Positions 33,856 to 47,184 of a DNA stretch of 64,000 bases are shown here, piece after piece. The position numbers and the translations under genes were made by a program. Source of the DNA: Streptomyces sp. H27-C3 (GTDB lineage: Bacteria; Actinomycetota; Actinomycetes; Streptomycetales; Streptomycetaceae); the NCBI RefSeq assembly GCF_030063415.1, contig NZ_JASITA010000027.1, positions 47,934 through 111,933 on the forward strand, read 5' to 3'. The first letter of the stretch is position 1. The number at the start of each line of letters is the position of its first letter. The notes below the pieces were generated by a model that saw only the letters and a program-made list of their open reading frames with translations, was not told the origin of the DNA and did not search any database.

Positions 33856-35160
33856 TCAGGAGTCGTCGTCCCCGGACAGCGGCGTCCCGGGTGTCCCCGA
33901 CGTTCCGGGCGTCCGGGACGTTGGCCGCGGCTCGTGGCGCAGGGTCCGCCGCAGCCGTACGAGGCCAGAGAGACCCCGTCGGCGTGGATGCCTGCCGTGC
34001 ACCCGCGGGTCGTCCGTCACGTCGTACCGCTTCACGTACGCGCCCAGGAAGGCCTGCAGTGTCGCGACCGCCGGAATCGCGATCAGCGCACCGACCGCGC
34101 CCATCAGCGCCGTCCCGGCGACAACCGACCCGAAGGCCACAGCCGGGTGGATGTCCACCGTCTTCGCGGTCAGCTTCGGCTGGAGCACGTAGTTCTCGAA
34201 CTGCTGGTAGATCACGACGAAGATGAGCACCCACAGCGCGTACCAGGGGTTGACCGTGAAGGCGATGAGCATCGGCAGGGCGCCCGCCAGATACGTGCCG
34301 ATCGTCGGGATGAACTGCGAGACCAGCCCCACCCACACGGCGAGCGCGGGCGCGTACGGCACATCCAGGATCACCAGCAGGATGTAGTGCGCGAAGCCGG
34401 AGATGAGCGCCATCAGGCCACGCGAGTAGAGATAGCCGCCCGTCTTGTCGACCGCGATCTCCCAGGCGCGCAGCACCTCGGCCTGCCGGGCCGGCGGCAG
34501 GACCGAGCACAGGGCGCGCCGCAGCCGCGGTCCGTCGGCCGCGAAGTAGAACGAGAACAGAAAGATCGTCAGCAGTCTGAACAGCCCGCCCAGGACGGTC
34601 GCCGACACGTCGAGAACGCCGCTCGCACTGTTCTGGACGTACCTCTGCAGCCAGTCGGAGCGCAGCAGACTGTCCTGGACCTCGACCCGCGAAAGCTCCG
34701 TGTGGAAGGTCTGGTTGATCCAGTTGATCACCGAGTCGAGGTACTTGGGGAAGTCCTCGACCATCTCGATGATCTGCCCGGCCAGCATCGAACCGAGCAG
34801 CACGACGAAGCCGACCGCCGCGATCACGACGCCCAGGAAAACCAGGAAGGTGGCGAGGCCCCGCCGCATGCCGCGCGCGGCCATGCGACCGACTGCCGGC
34901 TCGATCGCAAGCGCCAGGAAAAAAGCGATCAGGATGTTGGTCAGCAGCCCGATGAGCTGGTGGAACGCCCAGTCGCCCAGTTGGAAACAGGCATAGAGCG
35001 CGAGTGCGAGAACCATCGCGCGGGGCAGCCAACGGGGCATACGGACCGAAGCCTGGGCCGCCGCGGAGGCTGTGGGCGACGACGCGGTCGGTGACTCTTC
35101 GTTCTGGACGGAATTCTCGGCGGACTCGTCAGTGGGTGCCACCGGATCAGTCTCGCCCAT
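33856..35160 (-). CDS. AI-2E family transporter
   Basis: A 434-residue membrane protein of the AI-2E/PerM (YdiK-type) family with about eight membrane segments. Family marks are NILIAFFLALAIEPAV, the long amphipathic loop after LAGQIIEMVEDFPKY, FSFYFAADGPRLRRAL, and the conserved FIPTIGTYLAGALPMLIAF and QQFENYVLQPKL. The N-terminal 40 residues and C-terminal 60 (Arg/Pro/Gly) are disordered. The substrate is unknown; the family name does not prove AI-2 transport. It is upstream of recA on the same strand. Confidence 0.88.
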   Translation of the reverse strand: MGETDPVAPTDESAENSVQNEESPTASSPTASAAAQASVRMPRWLPRAMVLALALYACFQLGDWAFHQLIGLLTNILIAFFLALAIEPAVGRMAARGMRRGLATFLVFLGVVIAAVGFVVLLGSMLAGQIIEMVEDFPKYLDSVINWINQTFHTELSRVEVQDSLLRSDWLQRYVQNSASGVLDVSATVLGGLFRLLTIFLFSFYFAADGPRLRRALCSVLPPARQAEVLRAWEIAVDKTGGYLYSRGLMALISGFAHYILLVILDVPYAPALAVWVGLVSQFIPTIGTYLAGALPMLIAFTVNPWYALWVLIFVVIYQQFENYVLQPKLTAKTVDIHPAVAFGSVVAGTALMGAVGALIAIPAVATLQAFLGAYVKRYDVTDDPRVHGRHPRRRGLSGLVRLRRTLRHEPRPTSRTPGTSGTPGTPLSGDDDS

Positions 35161-35190
35161 GCCCGTACGGTCCGGCCGCCCGCCCTGGCG

Positions 35191-35385
35191 TCAGCGCTTG
35201 TCCGCAGGGACGTCCATCGCGGAACAGACGACGCGCCAGACGGCCTTCGCGTCCCACCCCGCGGCGAGTGCCTCGTGCACCGTACGGCCCCCGAGCTCGG
35301 TCATCACATGGTCACGGGCGAAGGAGTCGGCGTACGCCTCGCCGAAGTGGTCCGCCATCCGATCCCAGAAAATCGTCAACCGCAT
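35191..35385 (-). CDS. DUF3046 protein
   Basis: A 64-residue protein (MRLTIFWDRMADHFGEAYADSFARD...) with the conserved actinobacterial DUF3046 pattern: a helical start, LGGRTVHEALAAG and AKAVWRVVC. The family is widespread next to recA in actinomycetes and has no known function. It lies 30 bases upstream of the AI-2E gene. Confidence 0.85.
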   Translation of the reverse strand: MRLTIFWDRMADHFGEAYADSFARDHVMTELGGRTVHEALAAGWDAKAVWRVVCSAMDVPADKR

Positions 35386-35464
35386 GAAACAAGTATCGCG
35401 CCCCTGAGAGTGCAGCCCTGTCCGTACACCTTGCCGTGAGCGTTTTGGGCCCTACGGTCGTTGC

Positions 35465-36418
35465 ATGGCTGGATCCGGAGCATCCCTTCTCTCGCGCGGC
35501 GAGCACTTCATCTGGCTGACGGCCCGGGTGCTCGAGCAGCGGCGGTTCGCCTACCACTTCCTGGGCGGCGGCAGCGATGCGGTCGAAGCGGCGCTCGCCG
35601 CGTACCAGGGTGAGGACGGCGGCTATGGACACGCGCTCGAACCCGATCTGCGGGGGCCCGTCAGCCAACCGCTGCACACCGCGCACGCGCTGTCCGTCCT
35701 CGACTCCATCGGCCGCTGCGAGGGCCTGCGGGTGGAGCGGATGTGCCGCTATCTGTCCGACGTCTCGACCAAGGACGGGGCGCTGCCCGCCGTCCACCCC
35801 TCGCTGCGCGGCTATCCCGCCGCGCCCTTCACCCCCATCGTCGACGACCCGCCGAGCGAACTACTGGCGACCGGCCCCGTGGTGGGGCTGCTGCACCGCA
35901 ACGAGGTGTGGCACGCGTGGCTCTTCAGGGCGACCGACTTCTGCTGGGCCGCCATCGACGCGCTGCGCGGTTCCCACCCGTACGAGATCCGGGCGGCGGT
36001 CGCCTTCCTGGACGGCGTGCCCGACCGGGCGCGGGCCGAGGCGGCGGCGGACCGGCTCGGCCGCCTGGTGCGCGAGCACCGGCTCGTGGTGCTGGACCCG
36101 GAGCGGGCCGACGAGCCGCCCCTCTCGCCGGGGTACGCGCCGGGTGAGCACCATTTCCCGTACGACTTCGCCACTGTGCCCGGTTCGCTGGCGCGTGGCT
36201 GGTTCACCGACGAGGAGACGAGTCGCTCGCTCGACTTCCTCGCGGCCCAGCAGCAGGAGGACGGGGGCTGGCCGATCCGCTGGCGGCAGTGGGCTCCGGG
36301 GACCGCTCTGGAGTGCCGGCCGATGCTGACCATCGACGCGCTGCTGACGCTGCGGGCCTACGGGCGGGTCATCGACGGGGACCGCGCCGGGGGCGGTGGC
36401 GCATCGGCCGAGGCCTGA
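35465..36418 (+). CDS. Terpenoid-cyclase/prenyltransferase-fold hypothetical protein
   Basis: A 317-residue soluble protein. Repeats such as LAAYQGEDGGYGHALEPDL and LDFLAAQQQEDGGWPIRW follow the QxxDGGW pattern of alpha-alpha barrel proteins (squalene cyclase and prenyltransferase repeats). No DxDD or other catalytic motif is apparent, so no enzymatic role can be claimed. It starts at ATG 35465, divergent from DUF3046. Confidence 0.75.
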   Translation: MAGSGASLLSRGEHFIWLTARVLEQRRFAYHFLGGGSDAVEAALAAYQGEDGGYGHALEPDLRGPVSQPLHTAHALSVLDSIGRCEGLRVERMCRYLSDVSTKDGALPAVHPSLRGYPAAPFTPIVDDPPSELLATGPVVGLLHRNEVWHAWLFRATDFCWAAIDALRGSHPYEIRAAVAFLDGVPDRARAEAAADRLGRLVREHRLVVLDPERADEPPLSPGYAPGEHHFPYDFATVPGSLARGWFTDEETSRSLDFLAAQQQEDGGWPIRWRQWAPGTALECRPMLTIDALLTLRAYGRVIDGDRAGGGGASAEA

Positions 36419-36469
36419 CCCGGGCCTCGGCCCGCCCGGGCAGCGCGTGGGCAGGCGCGCCCTACCCCG

Positions 36470-36778
36470 TCATCCGCCCAACGCGCGCACGCCCGCGGTG
36501 ACGGCCACGGCCGCCCCGACCACCACGAGGAAGGGGGCGCGCAGGGCCAGTGCGAGCGCCGCCGCGGCGAGCCCCGCTCCCCTGGCGTCCAGCATCAGGT
36601 ACTGGCCGGTGCTGAAGGTCTGCTGGGCGGTGAGCGCCGCCAGCAGGGCCACCGGCAGCAGAGCGGCCAGGCGCTTCACGAGTGGTCGCTCCAGTGCCCC
36701 GGCTGGCACCAGCAGCCCCAGCAGTTTCACGAGGTAGCAGCCGACGGCGGTGGCGCCGATCGCGATCCAGACGCTCAT
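36470..36778 (-). CDS. azlD: Branched-chain amino acid exporter small subunit AzlD-like
   Basis: A 102-residue protein with three or four membrane segments (SVWIAIGATAVGCYLVKLLG, ALLPVALLAALTAQQTF, FLVVVGAAVAVTAGV). It matches AzlD, the small partner of AzlC. Its ATG overlaps the azlC stop (ATGA). Together they export branched-chain amino acids in characterised bacteria; the substrate here is inferred. Confidence 0.85.
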   Translation of the reverse strand: MSVWIAIGATAVGCYLVKLLGLLVPAGALERPLVKRLAALLPVALLAALTAQQTFSTGQYLMLDARGAGLAAAALALALRAPFLVVVGAAVAVTAGVRALGG

Positions 36779-37518
36779 CGCCCCTCCTCCTTGGCCGTGT
36801 CGCGGGCTCTGCGGCCCTGGACCATGAGAACCACCGGCGCGGCGAGCGCGGCGGCGAGCACCGGCACCCCCGCGGGCAGCACCGGCAGGAGACCGAGCGC
36901 CAAGACGACCGCCAGAGCGGCGACGGCCCGTTCCATCCCGGTACGCAGCATGGGTGCGAGCAGAGCGAGGAAGACGGCGGGACTCGCGGCGTCCAGACCC
37001 CACGCGTCGGTGTCCCCGATGGCCTCCGCGCCCAGCGCGCCGGCGAGGGTGGTGAGGTTCCACAGCACGTAGAGGGTCAACCCGGTGACGGTGAACCCGA
37101 GCCGGGCGCTGCGACGCGTGGGCTGCGCGAGGGTGACGGCCGTCGTCTCGTCGATCACCCAGTGGGCGGCGAAGGGGCGCACGAACCGTGGGAGTGCGAG
37201 GAGCTGGGACAGCCGCAGCCCGTAGAAGGCGTTGCGTACGCCGAGGAAGAAGGCGCCCGCCGCCGCGGTAAAGGGGTTGCCACCCGCCGCGAGCGCGCCG
37301 ACGAGTGCGAACTGTGAGGCGCCGGTGAAGACCAGCAGGCTGAGCGCGCAGGTCTGCAGGAGGGTGAGGCCGGAGCCCGCCGAGGTCACGCCGAACGCGA
37401 AGCCGGAGAGGCCGACGGCGACGCCGACACCCAGCGCGTCGCGGACGACGGCGCTGTCGGGCTTGGGCTCTGGGTCGGTGCGTATCGGTTGTGCTGGGAG
37501 TGCTGTCTGTTCTGCCAC
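36775..37518 (-). CDS. azlC: Branched-chain amino acid exporter large subunit AzlC-like
   Basis: A 247-residue membrane protein. AzlC signatures are LLVFTGASQFALVGALA, FFLGVRNAFYGLRLS and HWVIDETTAVTLAQ. It starts at GTG 37518, 24 bases after the AraC gene's stop and on the same strand. It forms an operon with azlD. Confidence 0.88.
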   Translation of the reverse strand: MAEQTALPAQPIRTDPEPKPDSAVVRDALGVGVAVGLSGFAFGVTSAGSGLTLLQTCALSLLVFTGASQFALVGALAAGGNPFTAAAGAFFLGVRNAFYGLRLSQLLALPRFVRPFAAHWVIDETTAVTLAQPTRRSARLGFTVTGLTLYVLWNLTTLAGALGAEAIGDTDAWGLDAASPAVFLALLAPMLRTGMERAVAALAVVLALGLLPVLPAGVPVLAAALAAPVVLMVQGRRARDTAKEEGR

Positions 37519-37542
37519 GCCCCGGACGTTACGTGCGGTGGC

Positions 37543-38394
37543 CTACGTGGTCTTGTACGTTCTTGCGCGCTCCCGCCGGTAAGCGCCCGGCGGCACTCCG
37601 ACGATCCGGGTGAAGTGCCTGTTCAGGTGCGGTTGGTCGGTGAATCCGACGGCGACGGCCGCGTCGGCGGGCGCCGTCCCGGCCTCCAGGAGGCGGCGGG
37701 CGCTGCGCACGCGCGCGTTGGTGAGCCAGGTGTGCGGCGGCATCCCGTAGGCGGACTTGAAGGCGCGCAGCAGCGCGAAGGGGCCGGTGCCCAGCTCACC
37801 CGCCAGCTGTTCCAGGGACGGCGGCTCGGCCATGCGCTCCTCCAGGAGGCCCTTGGCGAGGGCCGCGGTGTGGGCGCCGGCCGCGACGGGCGCGCGGGCG
37901 GGCAGGGCCTGGCCGTGCCGCCGCAGCAGCCGGGCCACGGCTATGCGCAGCAAGCTGTCGGCGGCGAGCGCGTTGCCCTCCTCCGCCGCCTGGTGCACCG
38001 CGTGGATGAGCCGCGCGGTATCCGGGTCCTCGACGATCGTCTCGGCGAAAACAGCCGTCCCCCGCAGCAAGGTCGTCTCTTCGGCGATGTCGGCGACCAC
38101 CTGCGCCGACGGATATAGCGTGGCGTACGACCAGCCTTCAGGCACCCCGGCATGGGCGGAGTGCGGAACTTCCGGGTTGATCATGACGACGGTGCCGGGG
38201 CGGGCCCGGATCGTGCCGTGCGGCATGACCACGTCCTCGATCCCGCGGAACACCGCGCCGAAGACGAACCCCTCATGGCTGTGCCGCGAGAAGGAATGGC
38301 GGACATAGCGGGCCCGCAGCAGGTCCAGGCCCGGCACTCCCGGGTACTGCCAGTGCCGCGCCCACTCGTCCTTCCCGTCCGCCGCCGTTGCCAT
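37543..38394 (-). CDS. AraC-family transcriptional regulator
   Basis: A 283-residue regulator with an N-terminal AraC-type cupin (about 25-170; RHSFSRHSHEGFVFGAVFRG) and a C-terminal double HTH (about 185-280), ending in DAAVAVGFTDQPHLNRHFTRIVGVPPGAYRRE. ATG 38394 is the natural start. Immediately upstream of azlCD on the same strand, it probably controls that exporter. It is divergent from lhr. Confidence 0.88.
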   Translation of the reverse strand: MATAADGKDEWARHWQYPGVPGLDLLRARYVRHSFSRHSHEGFVFGAVFRGIEDVVMPHGTIRARPGTVVMINPEVPHSAHAGVPEGWSYATLYPSAQVVADIAEETTLLRGTAVFAETIVEDPDTARLIHAVHQAAEEGNALAADSLLRIAVARLLRRHGQALPARAPVAAGAHTAALAKGLLEERMAEPPSLEQLAGELGTGPFALLRAFKSAYGMPPHTWLTNARVRSARRLLEAGTAPADAAVAVGFTDQPHLNRHFTRIVGVPPGAYRRERARTYKTT

Positions 38395-38482
38395 GGGTCC
38401 ATTCTGCGCCGTCCGCGCGTCGCTGACCTGCGCGTCCATGTTCCGGACGCCCGATGTCAGTGGCCCAGTGCACGATGGGGAC

Positions 38483-43117
<4,635 letters not shown>

Positions 43118-43517
43118 CCACCACCCGCGCCGACACCCGGACTTCCGCGAGAGCACCCCCACAAAGCCCAGCCGCGCCCAACACACCGCAACGCCACCCC
43201 ACACCGCTCCGCCCGTTCGCCCCCACCAAGCCCACGTCCGCCGCTTCCCCCCCCCAGCGCCCCCACCACGTCCACCCACACCCGCACCGGCCCCACCAAG
43301 CCCACGCCCCACACATCTCCGCCCCTTCGCCCCCACAGAGCCCACGCCGGCCTCACACCCCACCGTCCCCACAGAGCCCACGCCCGCCCCACACCCCACC
43401 GTCCCCACAGAGCCCACGCCCGCCCCACCCCCCTCCGCTCCTCCCGCACCGACACCCCACCACTGCTCCCCTCCCACCGGAGGCGCCCCGCGCCCTACCC
43501 CGCGCATGATGGACCCC
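43118..43517. repeat. C-rich tandem-repeat spacer between lhr and nei
   Basis: About 400 bases in which the plus strand is nearly G-free over long runs. At about 43325-43425 a unit of roughly 41 bases is repeated: CCCCACAGAGCCCACGCC, then GCCCCACACCCCACCGT. Looser copies (CCCCCACCAAGCCCACG) lie upstream at 43200-43310. No gene is supported; reverse-strand reading gives WALWGRWGVG-like repeats, which look like a translation artefact. The two genes lie on the same strand. Confidence 0.7.
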
Positions 43518-44312
43518 ATGCCCGAAGGAGACACCGTCTGGCAGGCCGCCCACCGCCTGCACTCCGCCCTCGCCGGCCACACCCTCACCCGCTCCGACCT
43601 CCGGGTCCCCAGGTTCGCCACCGCCGACCTGACCGGCCGCACCGTGCTGGACGTCACCCCGCGCGGCAAGCACCTCCTCGCCCGCGTCGAGGGCGACCTG
43701 ACCCTGCACTCGCACCTCCGCATGGACGGCGCCTGGAAGATCTACGCTCCGGGCGAGCGCTGGCGCGGCGGCCCGGCCCACCAGATCCGCGCCATCCTCG
43801 GCACCGCCGACCACACGGCCGTCGGCTATCGCCTGCCCGTCCTGGAGCTCCTCCGTACCCAGGACGAGGAACAGGCCGTCGGCCACCTCGGCCCCGATCT
43901 CCTGGGTCCCGACTGGAACGCCGCCGAAGCCCTGCGGCGTCTCCTCACCGCCCCCGATCGTCCCCTCGGCGAGGCGCTGCTGGACCAGCGGAATCTCGCG
44001 GGCATCGGCAATGTCTACAAGTCGGAACTCTGCTTCATCGCCCGGGTGACCCCCTGGCTGCCCATCGGCGAACTCCCCGCCCCCGAGCGCCTCGTCGCCG
44101 CCGCCAAGCTCCTCCTCGAAGCGAACCGTGACCACCCGGGCCGACGCCGCACCACCCTGCGCACCCTCACCCCACCCCTCTACGTGTACGGCCGCGAGGG
44201 CCGCCCCTGCCTGCGCTGCGGCACCTCCGTGCGCCTCGCCGAGCAGGGCGACGGCAGCCGCGCCCGCCCCACCTACTGGTGCCCCCGCTGCCAATCGGGC
44301 CCGACCCCGTAA
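43518..44312 (+). CDS. nei: Fpg/Nei-family DNA glycosylase (Nei2-like)
   Basis: A 264-residue bifunctional DNA glycosylase/AP lyase that excises oxidised bases. After Met removal the N-terminus is PEGDTVW, the catalytic Pro-Glu pair of the family. The helix-two-turn-helix (LLDQRNLAGIGNVYKSELCF) and a C-terminal zinc finger (CLRCG, CPRC) are present. ATG 43518 is used rather than the in-frame ATG at 43506, because the catalytic Pro must be N-terminal. The MPEGDTVW start resembles mycobacterial Nei2. Confidence 0.93.
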   Translation: MPEGDTVWQAAHRLHSALAGHTLTRSDLRVPRFATADLTGRTVLDVTPRGKHLLARVEGDLTLHSHLRMDGAWKIYAPGERWRGGPAHQIRAILGTADHTAVGYRLPVLELLRTQDEEQAVGHLGPDLLGPDWNAAEALRRLLTAPDRPLGEALLDQRNLAGIGNVYKSELCFIARVTPWLPIGELPAPERLVAAAKLLLEANRDHPGRRRTTLRTLTPPLYVYGREGRPCLRCGTSVRLAEQGDGSRARPTYWCPRCQSGPTP

Positions 44313-44370
44313 CCCCCTTGCCCGAACAGCACAGTTGACGACCCATCAGACTCGGTCGTACCGTCCCCGC

Positions 44371-45135
44371 ATGCCCCTCAAGGCGTACGACCTCACCGGC
44401 CGCACCGCACTCGTCACCGGCGCCGCGAGCGGTATAGGCCGCGCCGGCGCCCTGCTCATCGCGGAGGCCGGCGCGACCGTCCACTGCGCGGACCGCGACG
44501 AGGACGGACTGCGCGAGACCACCGCCCTGATCACCAAGGCGGGCGGCGCCGCGCATGCCCACCCTCTCGACGTCACGGACCGCGCCCAGCTGGCCGAGGC
44601 GGTCTCCCGGGCCGGACGCCTGGACATCCTCGCGGCCGTCGCCGGAATCATGCACAGCAGCACGGTGCTGGAGACCCTCGACGAGGATCTGGACCGGGTG
44701 CTGGCGGTCAATTTCAAGGGCGTTCTGTACGCCTGCCAGGAAGCGGCCCGCGCCATGATCGCCACCAAGACCGCGGGCAGCATCATCACCATGGCCTCGG
44801 GCGCCGTGGATTCCGCGAGCGTCGGCCTGCTCTGCTACAGCGCGGCGAAGGCCGCCGTGATCCAGCTCACCAAGACACTCGCCACCGAACTGGGCCCTCA
44901 TGGCATCCGCGTCAACGCCGTCGCCCCGGGCTGGATCCGCACCCCCATGACGGAACGCCACAACGCGGAACTCCAGCACCGGATTGAGTCCATGATGGTC
45001 CGCGCGTCCCCGCTCGGCCGCGTGGGCGCGCCCGAGGATGTCGCGCACGCGATCCTGCACCTCGCGTCCGACGCGTCCGGCTTCACGACGGGTCAGATCC
45101 TGCGCCCGAACGGCGGCGTCGTGATGCCCTGGTAG
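44371..45135 (+). CDS. SDR-family oxidoreductase
   Basis: A 254-residue short-chain dehydrogenase. The NAD(P) loop TGAASGIGRAG, the inner segment LAAVAGIM (in place of NNAG), catalytic YSAAK preceded by the Ser in MASGAVDSAS, and VAPGWIRTPMT are all present. ATG 44371 is chosen as the normal family start. The substrate is unknown. Its last 53 bases overlap a gene on the opposite strand. Confidence 0.9.
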   Translation: MPLKAYDLTGRTALVTGAASGIGRAGALLIAEAGATVHCADRDEDGLRETTALITKAGGAAHAHPLDVTDRAQLAEAVSRAGRLDILAAVAGIMHSSTVLETLDEDLDRVLAVNFKGVLYACQEAARAMIATKTAGSIITMASGAVDSASVGLLCYSAAKAAVIQLTKTLATELGPHGIRVNAVAPGWIRTPMTERHNAELQHRIESMMVRASPLGRVGAPEDVAHAILHLASDASGFTTGQILRPNGGVVMPW

Positions 45136-45388
45136 TCACCCCGGCCGAGGCCGCGGAAATCACATGCACCGGCAGCAGGCTCAGCCCCCAGCCGCCGGCG
45201 GCCACCGCATCCTCAATGGCCCCGGTCCGCTCCGGCAGCAGCGCCAGCCGGAGCACGGCCCACCACCACAGCGCGCCCAGCAGCAGCGCCAGGACGAGCA
45301 ACGGCCCGCGCCGAACCGCCGACCCACGCCACACACACCCCTCGCGCCTCTCAGATCCCCCACGCCCCCAGAAGTCACGCCATGCCAT
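45083..45388 (-). CDS. Small hypothetical membrane protein
   Basis: A 101-residue frame with one or two hydrophobic stretches (GPLLVLALLLGALWWWAVLRLALL; GWGLSLLPVHVISA). It starts at ATG 45388, and its 3' end is antisense to the SDR gene. The hydrophobic core and basic flanks look like a genuine actinomycete membrane protein. The Arg/Ser/Gly tail lies in the overlap and may reflect loss of an earlier stop. I do not recognise the family. Confidence 0.5.
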   Translation of the reverse strand: MAWRDFWGRGGSERREGCVWRGSAVRRGPLLVLALLLGALWWWAVLRLALLPERTGAIEDAVAAGGWGLSLLPVHVISAASAGVTTRASRRRRSGAGSDPS

Positions 45389-45485
45389 GGCTGCCTCCTC
45401 CGGCGGCCGACGCTAACCGGGTGCGATCACCCGGCGGGAGGGCGCACCGGAAGCACATCCGGCGCGCGCACCCCCGCCACGCGCC

Positions 45486-45956
45486 CTACGCGCTCTCTGC
45501 CTGGAACATCCACGCGTGCTTCTCGAGCTCCGCGGTCAGCCCGATGAGGAGATCCTGAGTGATCGGGTCCGGGTCACCGGTGGCCGTGATCCGCTCGCGC
45601 ATCCGGCCGATCACCACGCCGAGCGCGTCCACAAGAATCCGTACGGCGTCGACGTCCTTGACCCACCCGGCCGGCACCTCACGGATCGCGGTCGCTTCCG
45701 AAACCGTCGTGGAGCGCCCGTCAGGATTGACGCCGATCGCGGAGGATCGCTCGGCCACCGTGTCGGAGTGCTGCCGCGCCGTGACGACCACGTCGTCCAG
45801 CTGCAGATGTACGGAGCGAAAGCGCGGTCCGACCACGTTCCAGTGGACCTGCTTGGCCACCAGGGAGAGATCGACCAGGTCCACAAGCGCACCCTGGAGC
45901 GCCTCGCCGACCACCTTGAGGTCAGCCTCGGGCAGGGTGCTCTTCACTACAGACAT
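45486..45956 (-). CDS. dps: Dps-family DNA-protecting ferritin-like protein
   Basis: A 156-residue Dps-type ferritin. The ferroxidase motif is SLVAKQVHWNVVGPRFRSVHLQLDD, with His and Asp ligands; EVPAGWVKDVDAVRIL and EKHAWMFQA follow. It starts at ATG 45956 with AGGAGGAAG directly upstream. Dps proteins bind DNA and store iron under stress. It is separated from clgR by a terminator. Confidence 0.92.
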   Translation of the reverse strand: MSVVKSTLPEADLKVVGEALQGALVDLVDLSLVAKQVHWNVVGPRFRSVHLQLDDVVVTARQHSDTVAERSSAIGVNPDGRSTTVSEATAIREVPAGWVKDVDAVRILVDALGVVIGRMRERITATGDPDPITQDLLIGLTAELEKHAWMFQAESA

Positions 45957-46092
45957 CCGCTTCCTCCTCAGGAACCGATTTCCACACTTCACACCACCAT
46001 GGCATATATACCCCAAAAGGGTCACGCTTGGGTGCGAGGAAACCGGCCCGGACCAGGGCGTCCGAACCAGAGCGCGCATGAGTGGGGACATG

Positions 46093-46128
46093 AAAGAACC
46101 CCGGCCGGTCCCTCAGGACCAACCGGGG
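46093..46128 (-). terminator. Terminator of the clgR transcript
   Basis: On the minus strand a 13-bp stem (CCCCGGTTGGTCC with GGACCGGCCGGGG, two G-U pairs) with a 4-base loop is followed by TTCTTTC. It lies just after the clgR stop. Confidence 0.75.
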
Positions 46129-46163
46129 CTGCGCCACGAACTCAGGCCGGACTCACACCGGAG

Positions 46164-46541
46164 TCAGGCGGCAACCACGTCCACCGCTTCCGCAGGTGCC
46201 TTGATCGTCACCCGCTTCGACGGCACACCGGCCACCGAAGCCACGGAAACAGAATTGAACATCGTACGCACCGGCACCGGCTCGCTCGCCGCTGCCGACG
46301 CCGCCAGTTCAGCGAGCGACAGTTCATCGCTCACTTCACGCATGAGCTCGGACATCCGTACATCAAGCGCGTCGCAAATCGCAGAGAGCAGCTCAGAGGA
46401 AGCCTCCTTCTGCCCCCTCTCCACCTCGGAAAGATAGCCGAGCGAGACTCGGGCGGAAGAGGAGACTTCGCGCAGAGTACGGCCCTGGCGCTGGCGCTGC
46501 CGACGCAGCACGTCACCAAGCAGGCGACGGAGCAGAATCAT
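46164..46541 (-). CDS. clgR: ClgR-type HTH regulator
   Basis: A 125-residue XRE-type regulator (LGDVLRRQRQRQGRTLREVS, then VSLGYLSEVERGQKEASSELL). Its C-terminal VDVVAA end fits a Clp-degradable tail (hydrophobic Ala ending). In actinobacteria ClgR activates clp protease and other stress genes; in M. tuberculosis clgR also sits beside pgsA and near ftsK. ATG 46541 with GAGGAGGGAG. It lies 109 bases after cinA. Confidence 0.88.
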   Translation of the reverse strand: MILLRRLLGDVLRRQRQRQGRTLREVSSSARVSLGYLSEVERGQKEASSELLSAICDALDVRMSELMREVSDELSLAELAASAAASEPVPVRTMFNSVSVASVAGVPSKRVTIKAPAEAVDVVAA

Positions 46542-46650
46542 CGGTGGCTCCCTCCTCGGACCGCGTAACCGCATCCTTCACGCCCCACCGTACCGCCTCG
46601 CGCCGCGGCCGTGCGGGGAGCGATGTCGTGTTCACTCAGGGCTGCAAACA

Positions 46651-47184
46651 TCAATTCCCCCCGTTCTGTTCCGTATCCTGTGCCCGCGCGTTCTCGATCA
46701 GTTCGCCGGAGAGCAGGGTCAGCACGCTCCGTACACTCTCCATACGGATTACCGCTCGGTCCCCGTTCAACCGCAACGCGGCGACTTTCCCGGTTCCGCC
46801 GGGCCCCTCGACCGCCACGAACACCGTGCCGACGGCCTGCCCGTCCTGCTCGTCGGGCCCCGCGACACCCGTCGTCGCGATCCCCCAGTTGGCCCCGAGC
46901 ACCCGCCGCACGCCTGCCGCCATCTGCCGCGCGACCTCAGGGTCCACGGCCCCGCGCTGCGCCAGAAGCGCTCCATCGACGCCCAGAACGTCCCGCTTCA
47001 GCTCGGTCGCGTACGCCGTCACAGATCCACGGAAGACCCGTGAGGCCCCGGGCACGTCGGTCAGCTCGGCGGCCACCATGCCTCCGGTCAGCGATTCGGC
47101 GACGGCGAGCGTCTCACCGCGCTCCGCCAACAGCTCAAGCACCTGCGCCGGCACGCCGACTGCCGCCCGCCGGACTTCGGTCAC
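46651..47184 (-). CDS. cinA: CinA C-terminal-domain protein (nicotinamide-nucleotide amidase type)
   Basis: A 177-residue single-domain CinA family member (PncC type), which converts NMN to NaMN in characterised homologues. It has the family pattern AESLTGGMVAAELTDVPGASRVFRGSVTAY, ATTGVAGPDEQDGQAVGTVF and the RSVLTLL end. GTG 47184 overlaps the pgsA stop. It lacks the N-terminal MoCF domain of long CinA proteins. Confidence 0.9.
   Translation of the reverse strand: MTEVRRAAVGVPAQVLELLAERGETLAVAESLTGGMVAAELTDVPGASRVFRGSVTAYATELKRDVLGVDGALLAQRGAVDPEVARQMAAGVRRVLGANWGIATTGVAGPDEQDGQAVGTVFVAVEGPGGTGKVAALRLNGDRAVIRMESVRSVLTLLSGELIENARAQDTEQNGGN

Noticed and set aside
43325..43425. Possible CRISPR array in the C-rich repeats
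   Set aside because: Repeats follow each other with no unique spacers and no cas genes nearby. It is a simple tandem repeat.
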